Below are positions 32,322 through 45,320 of a DNA stretch of 64,000 nucleotides, piece after piece (positions within the stretch are counted from its first letter, which is position 1; every line of letters starts with the position of its first letter). A program made the translations under genes and the position numbers. Below the pieces are notes generated by a model. That model was not told the DNA's origin. It was given only the letters and a program-made list of their open reading frames with translations, and did no database searches. Location: positions 3,224,001 through 3,288,000 of the forward strand of contig OX327704.1 in the NCBI GenBank assembly GCA_946807835.1, in the 5' to 3' direction. The stretch comes from Ailanthus altissimus. Its lineage: Eukaryota; Streptophyta; Magnoliopsida; Sapindales; Simaroubaceae.

Positions 32322-33290
32322 TGTTGAAATTTAATGATTCAAAATCAAAGATGAGTTTGATTTTAAGTCCAAGATCAATGATGAGTCAACATGAGATTAA
32401 AAACATGTTAGAGGATGAGAAAGAATAAAAAATGAAAAGTTAAAAATGAGGAAAAGCTTGAAACATAAGAAGAGCACCTCTAAGCCTTAGGGTTGCAGTC
32501 TCAATATGGCCAAGTCATGATGCTAGCCATGGCAGAGGTTGGGTGCCACAGCTCAACTTAGGTGGCGTTGCAGTGCCACTTTTCAAGAAATATGCAATTT
32601 TAAAAATTTTGACTTCTTTGAGTAGGATTTTAACTCTTACACATGTAGATTTTTTTTAACTATGTTTAATATTTTTAAGGACCTTTTGATGCCTATATAA
32701 TCCTTTCTAACCCTTTAGAATAATTAATCATCAAATATGTAAATATAAGACATAATAGAAAGATAGGTGGGCACTAGAGTGCTGAGTACATTAGATAGTG
32801 TAATCAAAGGATTGTTTGAATACTAAGTGTATAATAGACTGGTACTAGATCTTTTGTGAGAGAGCTATGGCTATTCATTGTATTCTTTGATTAAATCTCT
32901 TGTGTTAAGTCTTTGTGATCTAGAATCTTTATGAACTGAATAAACGAAGATAGGCCATTAATGCACTATGGATGTAAGTGTTTGTCGTTGAGCCATGTAT
33001 ATCTGAGCGATCAAGAAAGTAATAATAAATTCTTAAGAACTCACTGATAAATTGTATTATTTGATTATCACTTTTAAGAGATCTTTGTGATATGTGTTTT
33101 TTGTGAACTATGAATAAAAGATGTTAGAATTCTGTAATCCGTTGTGGACATAAGCATTTATTGTCAAATTACATAAACTTTTGTATAATTATGTAATTGA
33201 TTCTCTTTATCTTAATTTTTTTTTTTTTTTGCTTTACTTTTGGTGAAATCTTTAACACGTGCTTAAAAAAATTTTAAAATACATATTAAA
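32322..33290 (+). repeat. Probable copia-type LTR remnant
   Basis: Starts TGTTGAAATTTAATGATTC, has a GC-richer stretch at 32510-32575, a GCCTATATAATCC TATA region near 32690, and two successive degenerate R/U5 boxes (32967-33000, TATGGATGTAAGTGTTTGTC; 33140-33175, TTGTGGACATAAGCATTTAT). The doubled U5-like box suggests an internal duplication. The right end is not clear, and no target duplication was found. Confidence 0.4.
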
Positions 33291-33399
33291 GATTTCAAAA
33301 ATAAAAAATAAGAATTTATTTCAAATTTAAAAACTAGAGTCCTAAATAAACAACACTAAATAAAGTAATTGAAATCTAACTAAACTGCAAGAGATAGTT

Positions 33400-34565
33400 T
33401 CCCAAAGGAATGAGAAAACTGTTTTCAATTGGAAAGATCGTAGCCACGAGTTCACATGTGGTAGACAAAGGTTACGAGAAATTGTTTTGCGATTAGTCCA
33501 TTATGCGGTTGCCTACTTCTGCTACTTGTCCTGCATCTTTTGTCTGCCACCTGTGACTTGTCGTACATCTCTTGTCTACCATCTTCATGATACTCATAGA
33601 AGTCAACTACGTTAAATGTATTACAAATGTGTCAATCATCAGGTAATTATAGTACGTCCGAAATTATAATTGATCTTTCGTTGAACACGAGATGACTCAT
33701 ACCCTTTATTAGCTAACTTGTCAAGAACTCCAGAAAATCTGTAGTGCCTCAAGAACGCCAAAATCAAAATACTTTCTTCGAACAACTTGCATGTATGTTG
33801 ATTTACTTCAACTTTATATTTGCATTGGCATCCTCTAAATTAGCTCGCACCACAAAATGAATTTGTTGCCCATGATTAGCTATATTTTTGGCGGCAATGC
33901 TCTAATACTAAATAATCATTAAGTGTAATAGAGTATTTATCGTCGATTAATTCACCGTATTGATGTATATGAATTCAACATGAGCTAGAGCAGCATCCCA
34001 CTGCTTAGATTTGTCGCCACACACACATAAGCATATTCCATAGTGTGCAATTTACAACCTCATTCTGCTCATTAGTTTGTGGATAAAAAGTAGTATGAAA
34101 TTGCAACTCAGTTTCAAATTTAAACCATAAAGTGTGCCAAAAATGACTCATAAACTTGATATCCCTATTAAACATAATAGTCTTAACTTAAGAATAACAC
34201 ACAAATTCACTGGCTCTCCAAAAAGCAAATTTATCACACAAGTCGTATATAGGAATAAAATGAACCACTATGTATTCACAACTGCTAAAATTGAATCCTT
34301 GCCTTAATGTATTTTAGGAAGGCCTATTAAAAAATCTAGGGATAAACCTCCTATATAGTTAGGAATGGATAGAGGCGTATAAAACCTAGTGTTTTGGCTA
34401 TGTTCCTTCGCAACTTGACAAATTTAACAGCTTTTACAATCTTTCCAATATCTTTCTTCAGCCGTAGTCAATAATATTTCTCTTTCCCCCTATGAAATCC
34501 TCTTATCTCTTCCCACTTTACCTCCTAAGCAACCTCTACATAACTCTCTAATTAACCGTTCTCTC
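33400..34565 (-). pseudogene. Gypsy integrase remnant (minus strand)
   Basis: On the minus strand a gypsy integrase can be followed in broken frames. It starts with a zinc-binding end and linker (RYWKDCKSC-like, near 34440), then [13 protein letters not shown] near 34350. The core end FYPQTNEQNEVVNCTLWNML follows at about 34030-34100, then GDKSKQWDAALAHVEFIY near 33970. After the core comes the C-terminal part that resembles LR..RF...... and INDNAYVVDL patterns. Stops are common. The RT part is absent. It ends where a small LTR begins at about 34570. Confidence 0.75.
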
Positions 34566-34569
34566 AAAT

Positions 34570-34808
34570 AACCACGATTATTAAGGAATCATTCTAGAAT
34601 CATTCTAATATTCCTTAATAATTTCTTAATATTTTTCTAATATATTTACCATATATATAGATTATTATGAATTTAAATATTTCTTGCCTTTTGTTATTTT
34701 AAATTTGGTATTTTGTATATGTCTTAAGCTTATACAAAGGCCAACTCTGTATTTTATTTTTCACACTAAAATATATAATTCATTATATTCTTTACATGGT
34801 ATCAAAGA
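34570..34808 (+). repeat. Small copia-type LTR (about 225 bp) with primer site
   Basis: A short AT-rich LTR-like unit with an ATTATTAAGGAATC/GATTCCTTAATAAT inverted phrase near its start. It ends TTCTTTACA directly before TGGTATCAAAG (34797-34807), a near-perfect initiator tRNA-Met primer site. Only about 150 bp of leader follow before the AT array. A related copy without a good primer site is at 38076-38285. Confidence 0.55.
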
Positions 34809-34969
34809 TTAAATTTTGGTTCCTTTACTGTCTTGGTGTTTAGTAGAAACTTGCCGGGATTTTTTCAAAAACTCGTTAGAAGTTTATCGGCGTTTTGTCA
34901 AAAAGTCACCAAATTCGTTGATATTCGATGTGATCGACACAGCCCAGACTAGGATGTTCAAACACAACC

Positions 34970-35140
34970 ATTATTTTAATTCTAATGTTATAATTTTATT
35001 AAATATTATAATTTAAATTCAATTTTAATTTCAACTACGTTAAATGTTATAATTCAAAATTCAAATTCAATTTTAGTTATACTAAATATAATTCTAAATT
35101 TAATTTTAATTTTAATCATGTTAAATTTTGTAATTTAAAT
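34970..35140. repeat. AT-rich array, second locus
   Basis: Same TTAAATRTTATAATT-based repeat as at 3120-3890, in about four degenerate units. Confidence 0.6.
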
Positions 35141-35309
35141 CTAACTTAGTATTGATAGTTTAATTAGCTTTCAATATCAATTTGATTAAAAAAAGTCATG
35201 AATACAAATTAAGATGAAATTTAAATAAATAAAAAAGAGTTTATAATATTTTAATTAACTTGTAAATTTATAAAAATTACATTTATCCTTTAATTATTTT
35301 TCCTAAAGC

Positions 35310-35520
35310 AATTTCATATTGAAAAGAAAAAATTCGGGTTTAGGACGGGACTCAATTCGGGGCAGAAAATGTTTGGCACAGGATCAGGACATTCGAGTAC
35401 CTCATTTTTCATCCCAAACATGTCCCGACCCTTTATTCCATCTCATAATTTTCAAGACGGGATGGGATGGGACTTTTGCCCACCTCCGACGACAAACATA
35501 AAGGGATTTAAAATTTTATT
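35310..35520. repeat. G-rich dispersed-repeat-like stretch
   Basis: TTTAGGACGGGACTCAATTC and GACGGGATGGGATGGGAC repeat a GGGACGGGA theme in otherwise AT-rich DNA. Such runs occur near the ends of some plant DNA transposons, but no terminal repeats were found. Confidence 0.35.
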
Positions 35521-37830
35521 CTAAGTATAGTAGACGACATCCTTGCTTAGTTGAATAAGTTTCCATGAGGAAACATTACATGAACATACTTTATGACTCA
35601 CTCAGTAAGGTAGCCTTCCAAAACTTGGCCAAAATAAAAGAAGCTCCTACAGAGAGTAGGATAGACAAGTATAACGTGTAGGGATTTGGGTACATATTCC
35701 AGGTGCATAAAATTGTTTTCTTTATTATTGATCTTAATTAATTATTTTTTATTTAGAATAAACTAGTATTTTAAATTATCTCAAGTATAGATTTATGAGG
35801 CCATTACAATTTACAATGAAGTTTTTGATATTTGTTATAGTGATCCCTTCTCTCGTATTTTGAATTAGAGAAGTAGATGGACTCTAATGTACACATACAC
35901 TAACGAGAGAATTTTGAAAAAAGGTTTGATATGTTTTTAATCTATTTACATTTAATTATATAATTATTGTTCCCTAATATGTGTAACCTATTTTTAAAAT
36001 ATTATTTGTTTATTCTTTAGGTACATTTAAGTTGGTACTAAAGATCATGAGAAGGAGGTTGACACATTTGATTGATTAGACATTTAGGAATTTTGACCAA
36101 TATCTATGCCAAGGATTTGTCACATCTTCGTTATCTATATAAAGTAAAAGGTGAAAAGGCTTTGTTCATTTCATTGACCTTAAAGATAATGATATAGATG
36201 TTGAGGAGGGTGACCATGAAGGAGCAGAACTGCCAGTATTTGGAGCAATGGTATTTTTTTTATTTAATTAGCATAATTAATGCACTAACAATAGTTATTG
36301 ACTATGCTTATTTTTCCTTATAGTTTTCACACAATGCAACTGCACACCATGATGTTGTGCAACAGATTGAGCAATAGTCAAAACAGATGCTACAGAGATT
36401 TACTCATACTAAAGTTGCATTAATGGATAGAATAGACAAAGACTAAGACTAAGAGGAGCTATTTAAGAAAGTTGATCAAGTCTAAACTAATCTTAGATAT
36501 CAGGTGCAGTACCTTCAACAGTCGTGCTCCTTCTAACTTGACGAAAACCAAAATATGGTTTGAAAAATAATAATTTCTTCAGAAACTAAATATAGTAGAT
36601 ATGACACTTATCCACTTGTGTGTGTGTGTGTGTGTGTTTTTTTTTTTTTTTGTTTTAGTTTAGATAGAACGTGGCAAAAGACTTTCAAACCCTAACTGTT
36701 GGGTATGGTATGCAGTCAACTGACATCCACGCAATCGTTTAATTCTCACCTGATTTGTGTAAATGTGTGAGTATATATAGGCAACCGCATAGAGATGTAC
36801 GGATTAAACACACCCCATACACTAATCCCATACCACAAAAGATTAGGAAGAAAAAGATTGAGTTTCAGGTACAACCTTAGGAGATGGACGTGAATCAGTT
36901 GCAGCCAATAAATTTGGTCATTCAATCTGAGTTTGAGGCCTAGGTTTGCAATGATGAGAGTGAAGTCAACTTACTTGGCCTTGATGCTACCCTAGCATGG
37001 TTTCGGGGGATATTTGAGCAATGGCTAAATAACTTTGTAGTAAAAATTACATATATATTGAATTTCATTTGCATTGAAATTAATTAATTTTGAACTTTAT
37101 TTGTTAGGTTTTGCAACATATCAAAGAATACCAAAATTGGTTCACCAAAGGTATTGCAAATATAATAACACATTGCCACATTCGTCCACTTGTGTGGATT
37201 CATACTTTGTTGTAATTTTTTTAATTTCTTCAATATTTTTAATTATTTTTCTTATACAGATTTATTGATTACTTGTTTCGTTCAAAAATTAGGAGACTTT
37301 AAGGCTTCTTTATGCATAGCACACCACAGACTTATTTATTATTGTATAGAACAAGAGCGTGATATCGTAAGACTTGGAGCTCAAAGAGGATTTACTCGAT
37401 GGAAAAAGGTGGCTGAGGTTAACAAGGTAAAATATTTGTATATTAAAAGATTTATTTTTTATTAATATATTATTATTTACGAGACAATGTACAATTTTAT
37501 GTAATTTTATATTCCTGTCGACTATAAACAAGAACATTGTATTGCAGTTGAGGTGAATATTATATTTAGAGGATCAATATCTATGATTCTAACCTCAACG
37601 AAGATGCTTCTAGAGCTTTATATCATGCCATTATGTATGATTACCTATATACTTAAAGATTTTATGAGATTAGGATTGATGATGTACTTGACTTATCACT
37701 CTTTGTTGTAATTAGATCATATAAGGGTGTTTCCTAGCAAGTGATCAACAATGAGAATTGTAGAGCTTTTGCTTGCATGCTTATAGAGTTCTAATGTTAT
37801 GTTGTACATTAGATTTTAGTCCCCATATTA
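35521..37830. other. Unassigned region with scattered coding-like pieces
   Basis: Several short plus-strand stretches read like decayed exons: LYDSLSKVAFQNLAKIKEAP at about 35590-35650, FIDLKDNDIDVEEGDHEG near 36180, ERDIVRLGAQRGFTRWKKVA near 37355-37410 and ENCRAFACMLIEF near 37755-37790. They are separated by AT-rich, intron-like DNA. I do not recognise the family; candidates are a decayed host gene or a DNA-transposon gene. A (GT)n followed by poly-T lies at about 36618-36650. Confidence 0.35.
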
Positions 37831-38075
37831 AAAATTCTAAGGATAAACCTCCTATATAATTAGGAATGGATAGAGGCATATAAAGCCTAGTGTTTTGGCT
37901 ATGTTCCTTCACAACTTTACAAATTTAACAGCTTTTACAATCTTTCTAATATCTTTTTTCAGCCAAAGTCAATAATATTTCTCTTGCCTCTATGAAATCC
38001 TCTTACCTCTTCCCACTTGACCTTCGAAGCAACCTGTACATAACTATCTAATTAAGCGTTCTCTCAAAGAATCGA
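37831..38075 (-). pseudogene. Gypsy integrase fragment, second copy
   Basis: Matches 34325-34565 closely (GATAAACCTCCTATATAATT, TTTTGGCTATGTTCCTTCAC), covering only the zinc-binding end and start of the core. The junction to a small LTR on its right is the same as at 34570, so the two loci share a compound segment. Confidence 0.7.
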
Positions 38076-38285
38076 TTAGTAAGGAATCATTCTAATATTC
38101 TCCAATAATTTTTTAATATTCCCTTAATATTTTTATTATATATTATTATTAATTTAAATATTTTTTATCTTTTGTTATTTTAAGTTTCCTATTTTTTTAT
38201 GCCTTAAGTTTATATAAAGACCAACTCTATACATTATTTTCACAATAAAATATATAGTTCATTATATTTCTCACATAATATTAAA
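38076..38285 (+). repeat. Small copia-type LTR, second copy
   Basis: Related to 34570-34796. It is more decayed, and the primer-site position reads CATAATATTAAAA, so the element is inactive. Confidence 0.5.
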
Positions 38286-39221
38286 ATTTAAGTTCTATTA
38301 AGTTTGTTTTGTAATATTTCTATTATTTTATTTATTAATTTATTCTTATTTCTTTTCTTTTTTAATTAATTTACTTTGTTTTAATTTATTAATTAAAATA
38401 AATTAAACATTAATAATTAAAAGTATTTACCATTAACATTAAATAAATAAATAATTTAATTATTTAATTATAAATTATATGCAATGACATATTATTAAAT
38501 TATAAAAAATATTTTTTAATTCATCATTAAACAAATAAATAAATAACTTATTATTTTTAAGTTAATCATTTCATTATTTAAAATAATATGTTTATTTTTT
38601 TCAATTGTTTTTTAATCTTATTTATTAATAATTAATCAAATTATTCAACTAACTTAATAATTAAAACATTTTAAAAACAATTCCATTTCGCACTCAAAAT
38701 TGTTCTTCGATCCCGATTCTCAAATTTTTTAATTTTATTTTTAGATTTTTATTCCCTCCCATTCATCTTATTTCTTCCCATAACTTTATCGCAACACAAT
38801 ATATCCACCTTTCACTTATTTTACTTAAAATCAAATAATTTTCACTATATTTTTTTATTGTTATTTTTTAGAGAGAGTGAGAAGCCTTTTGGTGGAGAGA
38901 AAATGGAGAGAGAAAATACGAGTTAAGGGTATAATTGTCTAAGTTTTTATTTTTTAATTAATAAAGATTAACCTTTTCATTTGTGACTTAAAAAAATAGT
39001 TTAAATATAAGACAATTTCTAAAAATTGCTTAAATAACTTAAGAATTTGTGCGAATCAGAAGCTTATAGTTACAGATATTCGCACTGCAACATGCGTGGA
39101 AGTGGAACAAGAGGAGAGCTCATTCCTGAGCAATTGGTTTCTTAACGTGTTTTTGCATTAATTGACTTCACTCTCAATACTATTGTTAAGGGAGTAAATG
39201 CCTTTTTCACTCTCGAGGTTA
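38286..39221. other. Very AT-rich spacer
   Basis: 38290-38680 is almost pure A/T with TTAATTAAAATAAATTAAA-like words; 38700-39221 is mixed. No gene or repeat boundary seen. Confidence 0.4.
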
Positions 39222-39895
39222 TGTTGAAGTGAAGAACCCAAGATTCAGCCTAAAATCCTAACCTCTTTGTGCAGTGAAATAACCTATCAATCAAGCAAAA
39301 ACAACAAAAATTCAAAACAGACAACAAAAGAGCACAATACAATCTTACGTGGTTCGGCCAATTGCCTACGTCCACGGTGGATTCAAGGATCCTAGCCTCT
39401 CTTATTATAACTCCCTAGAGATTTTATAAGGAAAACCCAATAAAGAACCCTCAAAAGGACCTAAACGTTTAGTGAACCCTTACTCTACCACGAACAATGA
39501 TCACCCAAACAACGGTTTCACTCTAGCGCACACAAGCACTTAGTGTTTACCCAGTTCTTCCACTCTCTTAGAGTCTCTCTTAATGCTTATTCTGAAATCA
39601 AAGGTTTACAAGTATTTATATAGGGTGTATTTCGTGCCTACTAACCCTATTTCTTGTTGGAGTAAGAGTCCACTTATTTTGAAAGTTCAAAACTTACCAA
39701 AACTAAAAATTCCGAAAAAAAAAATGGACTTCTGACGCGTTTGGAGCCGCGGCGCTCGTCCCTAGGCACTGCGGCGTTGCAGTTATTGCTTCCCCCTTCG
39801 TATCCCACACATTCTAGACTTCTTGTAACTCTTCACTTTAATATTCATCTCAATTCTTGTCCAACCAAAATTGTTAAATCACCAATTTTCCAACA
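39222..39895 (-). repeat. Copia-type LTR (family D), probably solo
   Basis: Minus-strand LTR of 674 bp from TGTTGGAAAATTGGTGATT (39895) to CTTCAACA (39222). It has GC-rich CCGCGGCGC motifs (39738-39782), a TATATAAATAC box near 39617, and the R/U5 box (CCACCGTGGACGTAGGCA, minus) at about 39343-39382. Neither a primer site nor a polypurine tract adjoins it, which suggests a solo LTR, but the 5 bases on each side (GGTTA, ACTAT) do not match. Confidence 0.65.
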
Positions 39896-41180
39896 ACTAT
39901 AATACCAAATTATAATCACAATACTTCTTTAATCTGCTTGTATAATTTTTTATTTTCTGCATCTTGGGTTTGTGGTTTGTGTACAAATATATGTAGATTA
40001 TGTCATTAGCAAATAAGATAATGTTCTCCCGTTTCTAAGGTGTTATCTGGGTTGTTACTGGGTCAATAACTGCAAGCGAGGTGAATGCTTTTATAATTTG
40101 TTACTGGGTTGTTCAAATGTAACATTCTATTAAGCTTCAAATTCAAAAACATCATTATTTGGCTTTTCCATTAGCTATACTGAACAACCCGAGATAAATC
40201 TTATGCATGTAGAATTTTATGAAATAAAATATATTTTTCAGGTCATATTCTTTTACGTCCATTTATCAGCAATTTATAACTTTTTTATTTCTTCTACTTT
40301 ATACCTTATTAATTCATATAAACTAGGCATCTTTCATTTCTTGTAAGATATAAATATGTATTAGGTACAAAACTTTTCCTATCAACATTGTGTATCTTAT
40401 TCTAGATTAATTTCTTAACTTTTTACTAAAAATATAATAATTGACTTGGATTTTTTTTTTTTTTTAAGATGACATTAGAAGTGTGTATAATTTGTATTTT
40501 AATTTAGGATTTTTTTGTAATTCATAAGCTGAACTCTTAGATTTTGGTTTCATGATGACATGATGCTCAATTGGTAATTGATAATGTATTACTTTTATAA
40601 TTTTTATATTAGAAGGAATATATTTATAGTTCTAACTATTGGAACTTTGACATTCATAAGTTTAGTTTGATGTTCGATTTTATCGATTGATGTTCGAATT
40701 ATGGTGTGATTGATGCTGGAATTATAGTGTTGTCTATTGCTATAGAATTTTTTTATTAATGATGGTGGATTTCAGCTAATGATATTGATTAAATAACAAT
40801 ATTTTTCTTTTAATATTAATGATTTAATGAATATTTAATTTTTTGAAACGTATTTTGAATTTTTAGCCTTTTTACTATTCATAATTAAATTTATATATTT
40901 ATATGTATTTAAATAAATTATTAAATATATAAATATAATTTAAATTATTAAAATATATAAAATTGCATTATAGAATAAAAATAATAATATATTATTTTCT
41001 GATACAAAATATCACCATACAATGAGAGACATATATTACAAATTCATGATACATAGAAATGAATAAAAAGGAATAATGGAAATGAGATTTTATTCAATTG
41101 TGAGTTTGTTTTGCAAAATATAAAATAAAGATACTTATACATAAAATGTTGTGAAAAAAAGTAAATAATTACTGATAACT
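39896..41180. other. Unassigned AT-rich DNA
   Basis: No coding frame, LTR or inverted repeat could be supported. It is the left flank of the Copia-A solo LTR. Confidence 0.4.
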
Positions 41181-41185
41181 GTAAT

Positions 41186-41838
41186 GGTGAGAATGTTGAT
41201 TAAAAATTATCAAGATATGATTTGGAGAGTAAGGCAAGTGTGTTGGGTGTGCAAGTATCGAAAACGGACACAAAAAGAGGAGAAAAACACAAGGGGCGAT
41301 GCCTAAGTATGGGCACCGCAGAGCCCAAGGCAGAACCTGAGTGTCGCGGTGTCAGGTGACTAGTGCTATGGGAACAATTTTTCGAATTGAATCAACTTGT
41401 TTTTGTCTCCTAATAATTTCAAGATTCTCTAATATGACTCTCATACGTTTAGGGTAAACCTAGATCGTCTTAAAGCCAATATAAAAACTCTTTATTGGCT
41501 TGTAAATATATCTTAGTGAGAAAACACATAATCTTTGTGATTAAAGTGAGATCTTTGTAATCAAATATACTTTGTGATGTTTAGTGAAAAAAAATTCCTT
41601 AGTTGCAAGAGAGAGTGTTCGCTTTGTGAGTCTTTCTTATAAAATGCATATTTTGTTAGTGCCTTGTGATTTAATTATAAGAGTGTGTGATCTTGATCTG
41701 CTGTGGACGTAGACAAGTTGCTAAACTACGTAAATTATGGTTGTTCTTCTTCTATTTTTCTCTCTTTAGTTACTTAATTATTTGTTCTGTATTATATTGT
41801 TTGTCTTATTTGCTTGTTTGTGTGCTTCCGCTTCAACA
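41186..41838 (+). repeat. Copia-A solo LTR, 653 bp
   Basis: From GGTGAGAATGTTG (a mutated TGTGAGAATATTG) to GCTTCAACA. The flanks GTAAT (41181-41185) and GTAAC (41839-41843) form a 5-bp target duplication with one mismatch. The GC-rich block (41297-41362), R region and U5 box (41701-41735) match the other Copia-A LTRs. No internal sequence adjoins it. Confidence 0.8.
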
Positions 41839-41843
41839 GTAAC

Positions 41844-42662
41844 AAATATATCCTTACAATCATGCTAAAAAAACCAAACACAATCCTACAATTTCTCTTA
41901 CTTGTTATTACCAAATTTGATAGTCAATAATAGTTGTTTGGTTGTTACAATACTTTTCAGTCTCTTTCAAGTTAGAGAGTGAATATTTTATGAACTCTCA
42001 ACTTGTTTTAAACTGCATGACTTTTAACTTGTGAAATTTTTAAGGATCCTTAAAATTGTTTATGGTTCTTGAAAGAAATCATGTCATAAATATGAATAAT
42101 GTTCTTTGAATTTGTCAAGAAATATTTTAATTATTTCTATGTCTATAGTAATTAAATAAGAAAGCAAAAAAAATATTTCTATCATCTTTAATTAAGGAAT
42201 TATTTTTCTTTTGCTTAAAAAATGTATTTTCAATAAATGTCTTTCTTAAAAACTATATCAATGATTTTTAAAGAGTTGTCTTTTTAGACAAAGATATTTT
42301 CTGGAGATTTTCTAAATATATCCTTCGTAAAGATTATATCTTTGTTGGGTTTTAAACTCAAATTTATCAATCTCTTTCTTTAAAAAAACTCCATGCACTG
42401 AGTTAACAACACCACCAAACCATTGAATCTCTTCCTCTCTTTTTTTTCTTATAACTCATACATATTGCAACTATTTTATTCTACTACTAAAGAGAATTTT
42501 TTTTAACATAATAACTGCCACATCAATGTAGCTATTATTATTTTCCCACATAAAAGTATCACCACACCACCAAAAATAGGTAAGTAGCCATTATTCTTCA
42601 TTTTTTTGCCTACTTTTTCCACCAAAAAGTATCATTGTCTTTTTTTTTTCACTCTTTTTACT
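41844..42662. other. Unassigned AT-rich DNA
   Basis: No gene or repeat boundary recognised; poly-T and A-rich runs only. Confidence 0.35.
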
Positions 42663-43475
42663 TGTTGGTGTATAAACCCTCACTTATAACATTAAATATA
42701 AACAATTTTAATATTATTAATTCGCTATCAATTGTACAAAGATAATTTCAAACGTAATAACAACTACCAAATTATTTAAGCGAAAACAATACCCAACATA
42801 TACGTATTAAAAATTAAATATTATGCATTAATACTGAATTTGATAGTCAAATACCCAAATATATCAATATATTACAAAACATCACAATATATCACAAGTA
42901 TAAAGTAACCTATCAAATTAGAAAATAAATCACATAGATTATTATAGAAATACCAAAAATACCAACACACCATAACACAAAGTATACGTGGTTCGGTCAA
43001 ATACACCTACGTCCACGGTGGATCAAGGATCCGAGCCTCTTTATTGATTCTTGAGATTATAAAAATTACAAATAAAAGATTTGAAGCTCAAATGATTAAA
43101 ATACACACTTGAACAGTGTATTTTCTCTGTATTTCGATCCTCTCTCTTTTCTCTCACTTTCTCACTCTAAAACTCTAAAAATATAAGTGGTATATATAAA
43201 CAGCACGGGTGTCACGGCGCTCAAAATAAATGCCGTGGTATGGGCAACTTATGCCCATTCTGCAACCAATGCCTTGGCCAATGTCAGGGCGTTCACACTT
43301 GAAATTTTTTTTTTTGTTTGCTACACTTTTCACGTATTATTCTATTAAGTTTCCGACCCCTTCAGATTATTTTTCTGTCTCCATTTCAACTTCAAATTTG
43401 TTCTCAAATTAGTTCTCAATTCAATCTCAATCAATATATAATTTTGAATCACCAATTCAATATTATTTTTTAACA
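42663..43475 (-). repeat. Copia-type LTR (family D-like), minus strand
   Basis: Ends TGTTGGTG (42663) and, on the other side, TTTTTTAACA (43475). It contains the R/U5 box (ACGTGGTTCGG then CTACGTCCACGGTGG, 42985-43021), a TATATATAAACAG box near 43195 and GC-rich CACGGCGC/TGCCGTGG motifs (43205-43285). No target duplication is seen. The right end lies exactly where BBE-flank sequence starts. Confidence 0.55.
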
Positions 43476-44060
43476 TAATGCATTCCATTAAGTATTATGC
43501 CTGCATAATTTCTTAGGTAGATTAACAAATTTGTTATGGTAGCGCATGGGGCCTTCCCAAAATGACAAGCGCTCCCGGCCTATATATACTATACGTGATG
43601 AAGATGATATTCAAGATTTAAAAATCATCCGCGTGAAGTTTAATTCCGTTTACCGGACGCAATATTTTCCTGGATTAACAATAAATTAATGAGACAAGAA
43701 TCAGGTAAGCAATTAACTTTGTAATTTCTTTTAATCAAGACATTTTCATTAAAAGAAAACAGCGGCAATTGCGAAAAAGGATAAATCTGCTCAGGAGCCT
43801 CCTCGTTCTTGCTTCATTACAATACAAGTCAATTATAGCTGAGTCATGGCAGCAGAATTACAATTCCTTGAAACAAACTACCATGATCTCGCGTTTAATA
43901 AGAAAAAAAACTAATGCCTCGGATATTCCACGTGATGAAGATGACATATAAGAATTAAAAAATATATATCTACGAGATGTTTAATTCCGTTTTGTGGATG
44001 CAATATTTTCCAGGATTAGCAAATAAAAAATAAATTAATTAGGCAATAATTATGAAAGCA
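43470..44060 (-). pseudogene. BBE flank and promoter remnants, gene body deleted
   Basis: TAACATAATGCATTCC and CTTAGGTAGATTAACAAATT (43470-43540) are BBE-flank repeat sequence. They are followed within 25 bases by CCTATATATACTATACGTGA and TAAATTAATGAGACAAG (43555-43700), matching the TATA region and upstream DNA of the intact gene (28981-29030). A second, more decayed promoter-like copy (CACGTGATGAAGATGACATA) is at 43925-44060. The fusion of 3' flank directly to promoter implies a deletion that removed a whole BBE gene. Confidence 0.6.
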
Positions 44061-44540
44061 ATTACGTAGGTAAGAAATTTTCATTAAAAAGCCACATGAC
44101 GAAAGCAGAGCAGAAGCCACATGACGAAAAATAAATTCCTATCCATGCACGTCGTACGAAGAAGACCCAATTTTTGTATAGCAGTCGGAAAAGCAATATG
44201 ATTTAAGCAGAAAGATAGTAGTAGAGAGAAACGAAGAAAGGGATTGATAATTTAAGTCGAGAGGTTTCATTCAGAAGCATACAAATTTGATTTAGAAACG
44301 AAGAAAAAAAAAAGGAAAAATAATGAAGACAAAAGGAAATGAGGGGCATGAAGGAAATTTACAAAGAATGAGTGCCAAAAATATATTACTTCGTTGGCAC
44401 TTGGACTGCATTATCAAAATGATAGAGTTTATGCCACTTACAAGTGTGATGGCTTAATTTGGTGACATTTGGGATCGCAATAAGCTTTAAGTGTCTCAAA
44501 ACTGTAAATGGAATGGAAAAGTCACCATCATATACTATGA
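44061..44540. other. Unassigned spacer
   Basis: No coding or repeat feature supported; A-rich purine tract near 44300. Confidence 0.3.
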
Positions 44541-45085
44541 AGGGTAAATGTCATTTACCTACTGTTAAATTTATTAACTATCAAAATCTCATTTAATAAT
44601 TGATAATATTCACAAAATAAAATTCGCTATTGTTATTGTTATAATAATATATAAATTAAATTTGGAGGGTATAGTCTTTTTTCTTTTAAGTCAACAATTG
44701 TATTTATATAATATCAAACGGTAAGAATATATTGTATAAACAATAAAATCAATATACTTATATTATCAAAAAATTAATAAAAATAATACAAGACTTTATT
44801 ATATTATATTTATTATTTAATACGGATGTCTTTATTTTTATTAAAATACAGATATTTAATATCAGTTGTCATATTAATCTAACAAATAAAAAAAAATTAT
44901 TAATTATAACACAATATAAATTTATTATTTAGTATTATATAAATACAATTATTAACTTTGCAGATAAAAAGATATTATACTTCTTTAAAATTAATTTATA
45001 CTATTATAATTATAATAATAAAATTTTTCTAATAATCAAAAAATTTAATAAGAGAATAAATAGTAAATTTTCTATTATAAAGCAT
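44541..45085. mobile_element. MITE-like AT-rich element, copy 1
   Basis: About 545 bp whose left end (GGGTAAATGTCATTTACC) and right end (AATAGTAAATTTTCT, read inverted) form imperfect terminal inverted repeats. The interior (TTTAATACGGATGTCTTTAT, TTAATATCAGTTGTCATATT) recurs at 60672-61060. Non-coding; superfamily not determined. Confidence 0.5.
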
Positions 45086-45320
45086 GCTATTGACACCAAT
45101 CATTCAATTGTAAAGAGTTTAATATCTTAATGGTAATATTTTATGAAAGTTAAATAATTGCTTTAAAATAAAAAAAGAAGAATTATGAATATGAGTTAGT
45201 TCTAAGAGTTCCAATTAAAGAACTTCAATTAAAAATAATGAATGTTTACTTTAAAATAATAAGAGATTTATATTAAATTTTTGTTATGTATCAGTTTAGT
45301 TGGTTATATAAAATTAAACG
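45086..45320. other. Short spacer
   Basis: Nothing recognisable. Confidence 0.3.
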
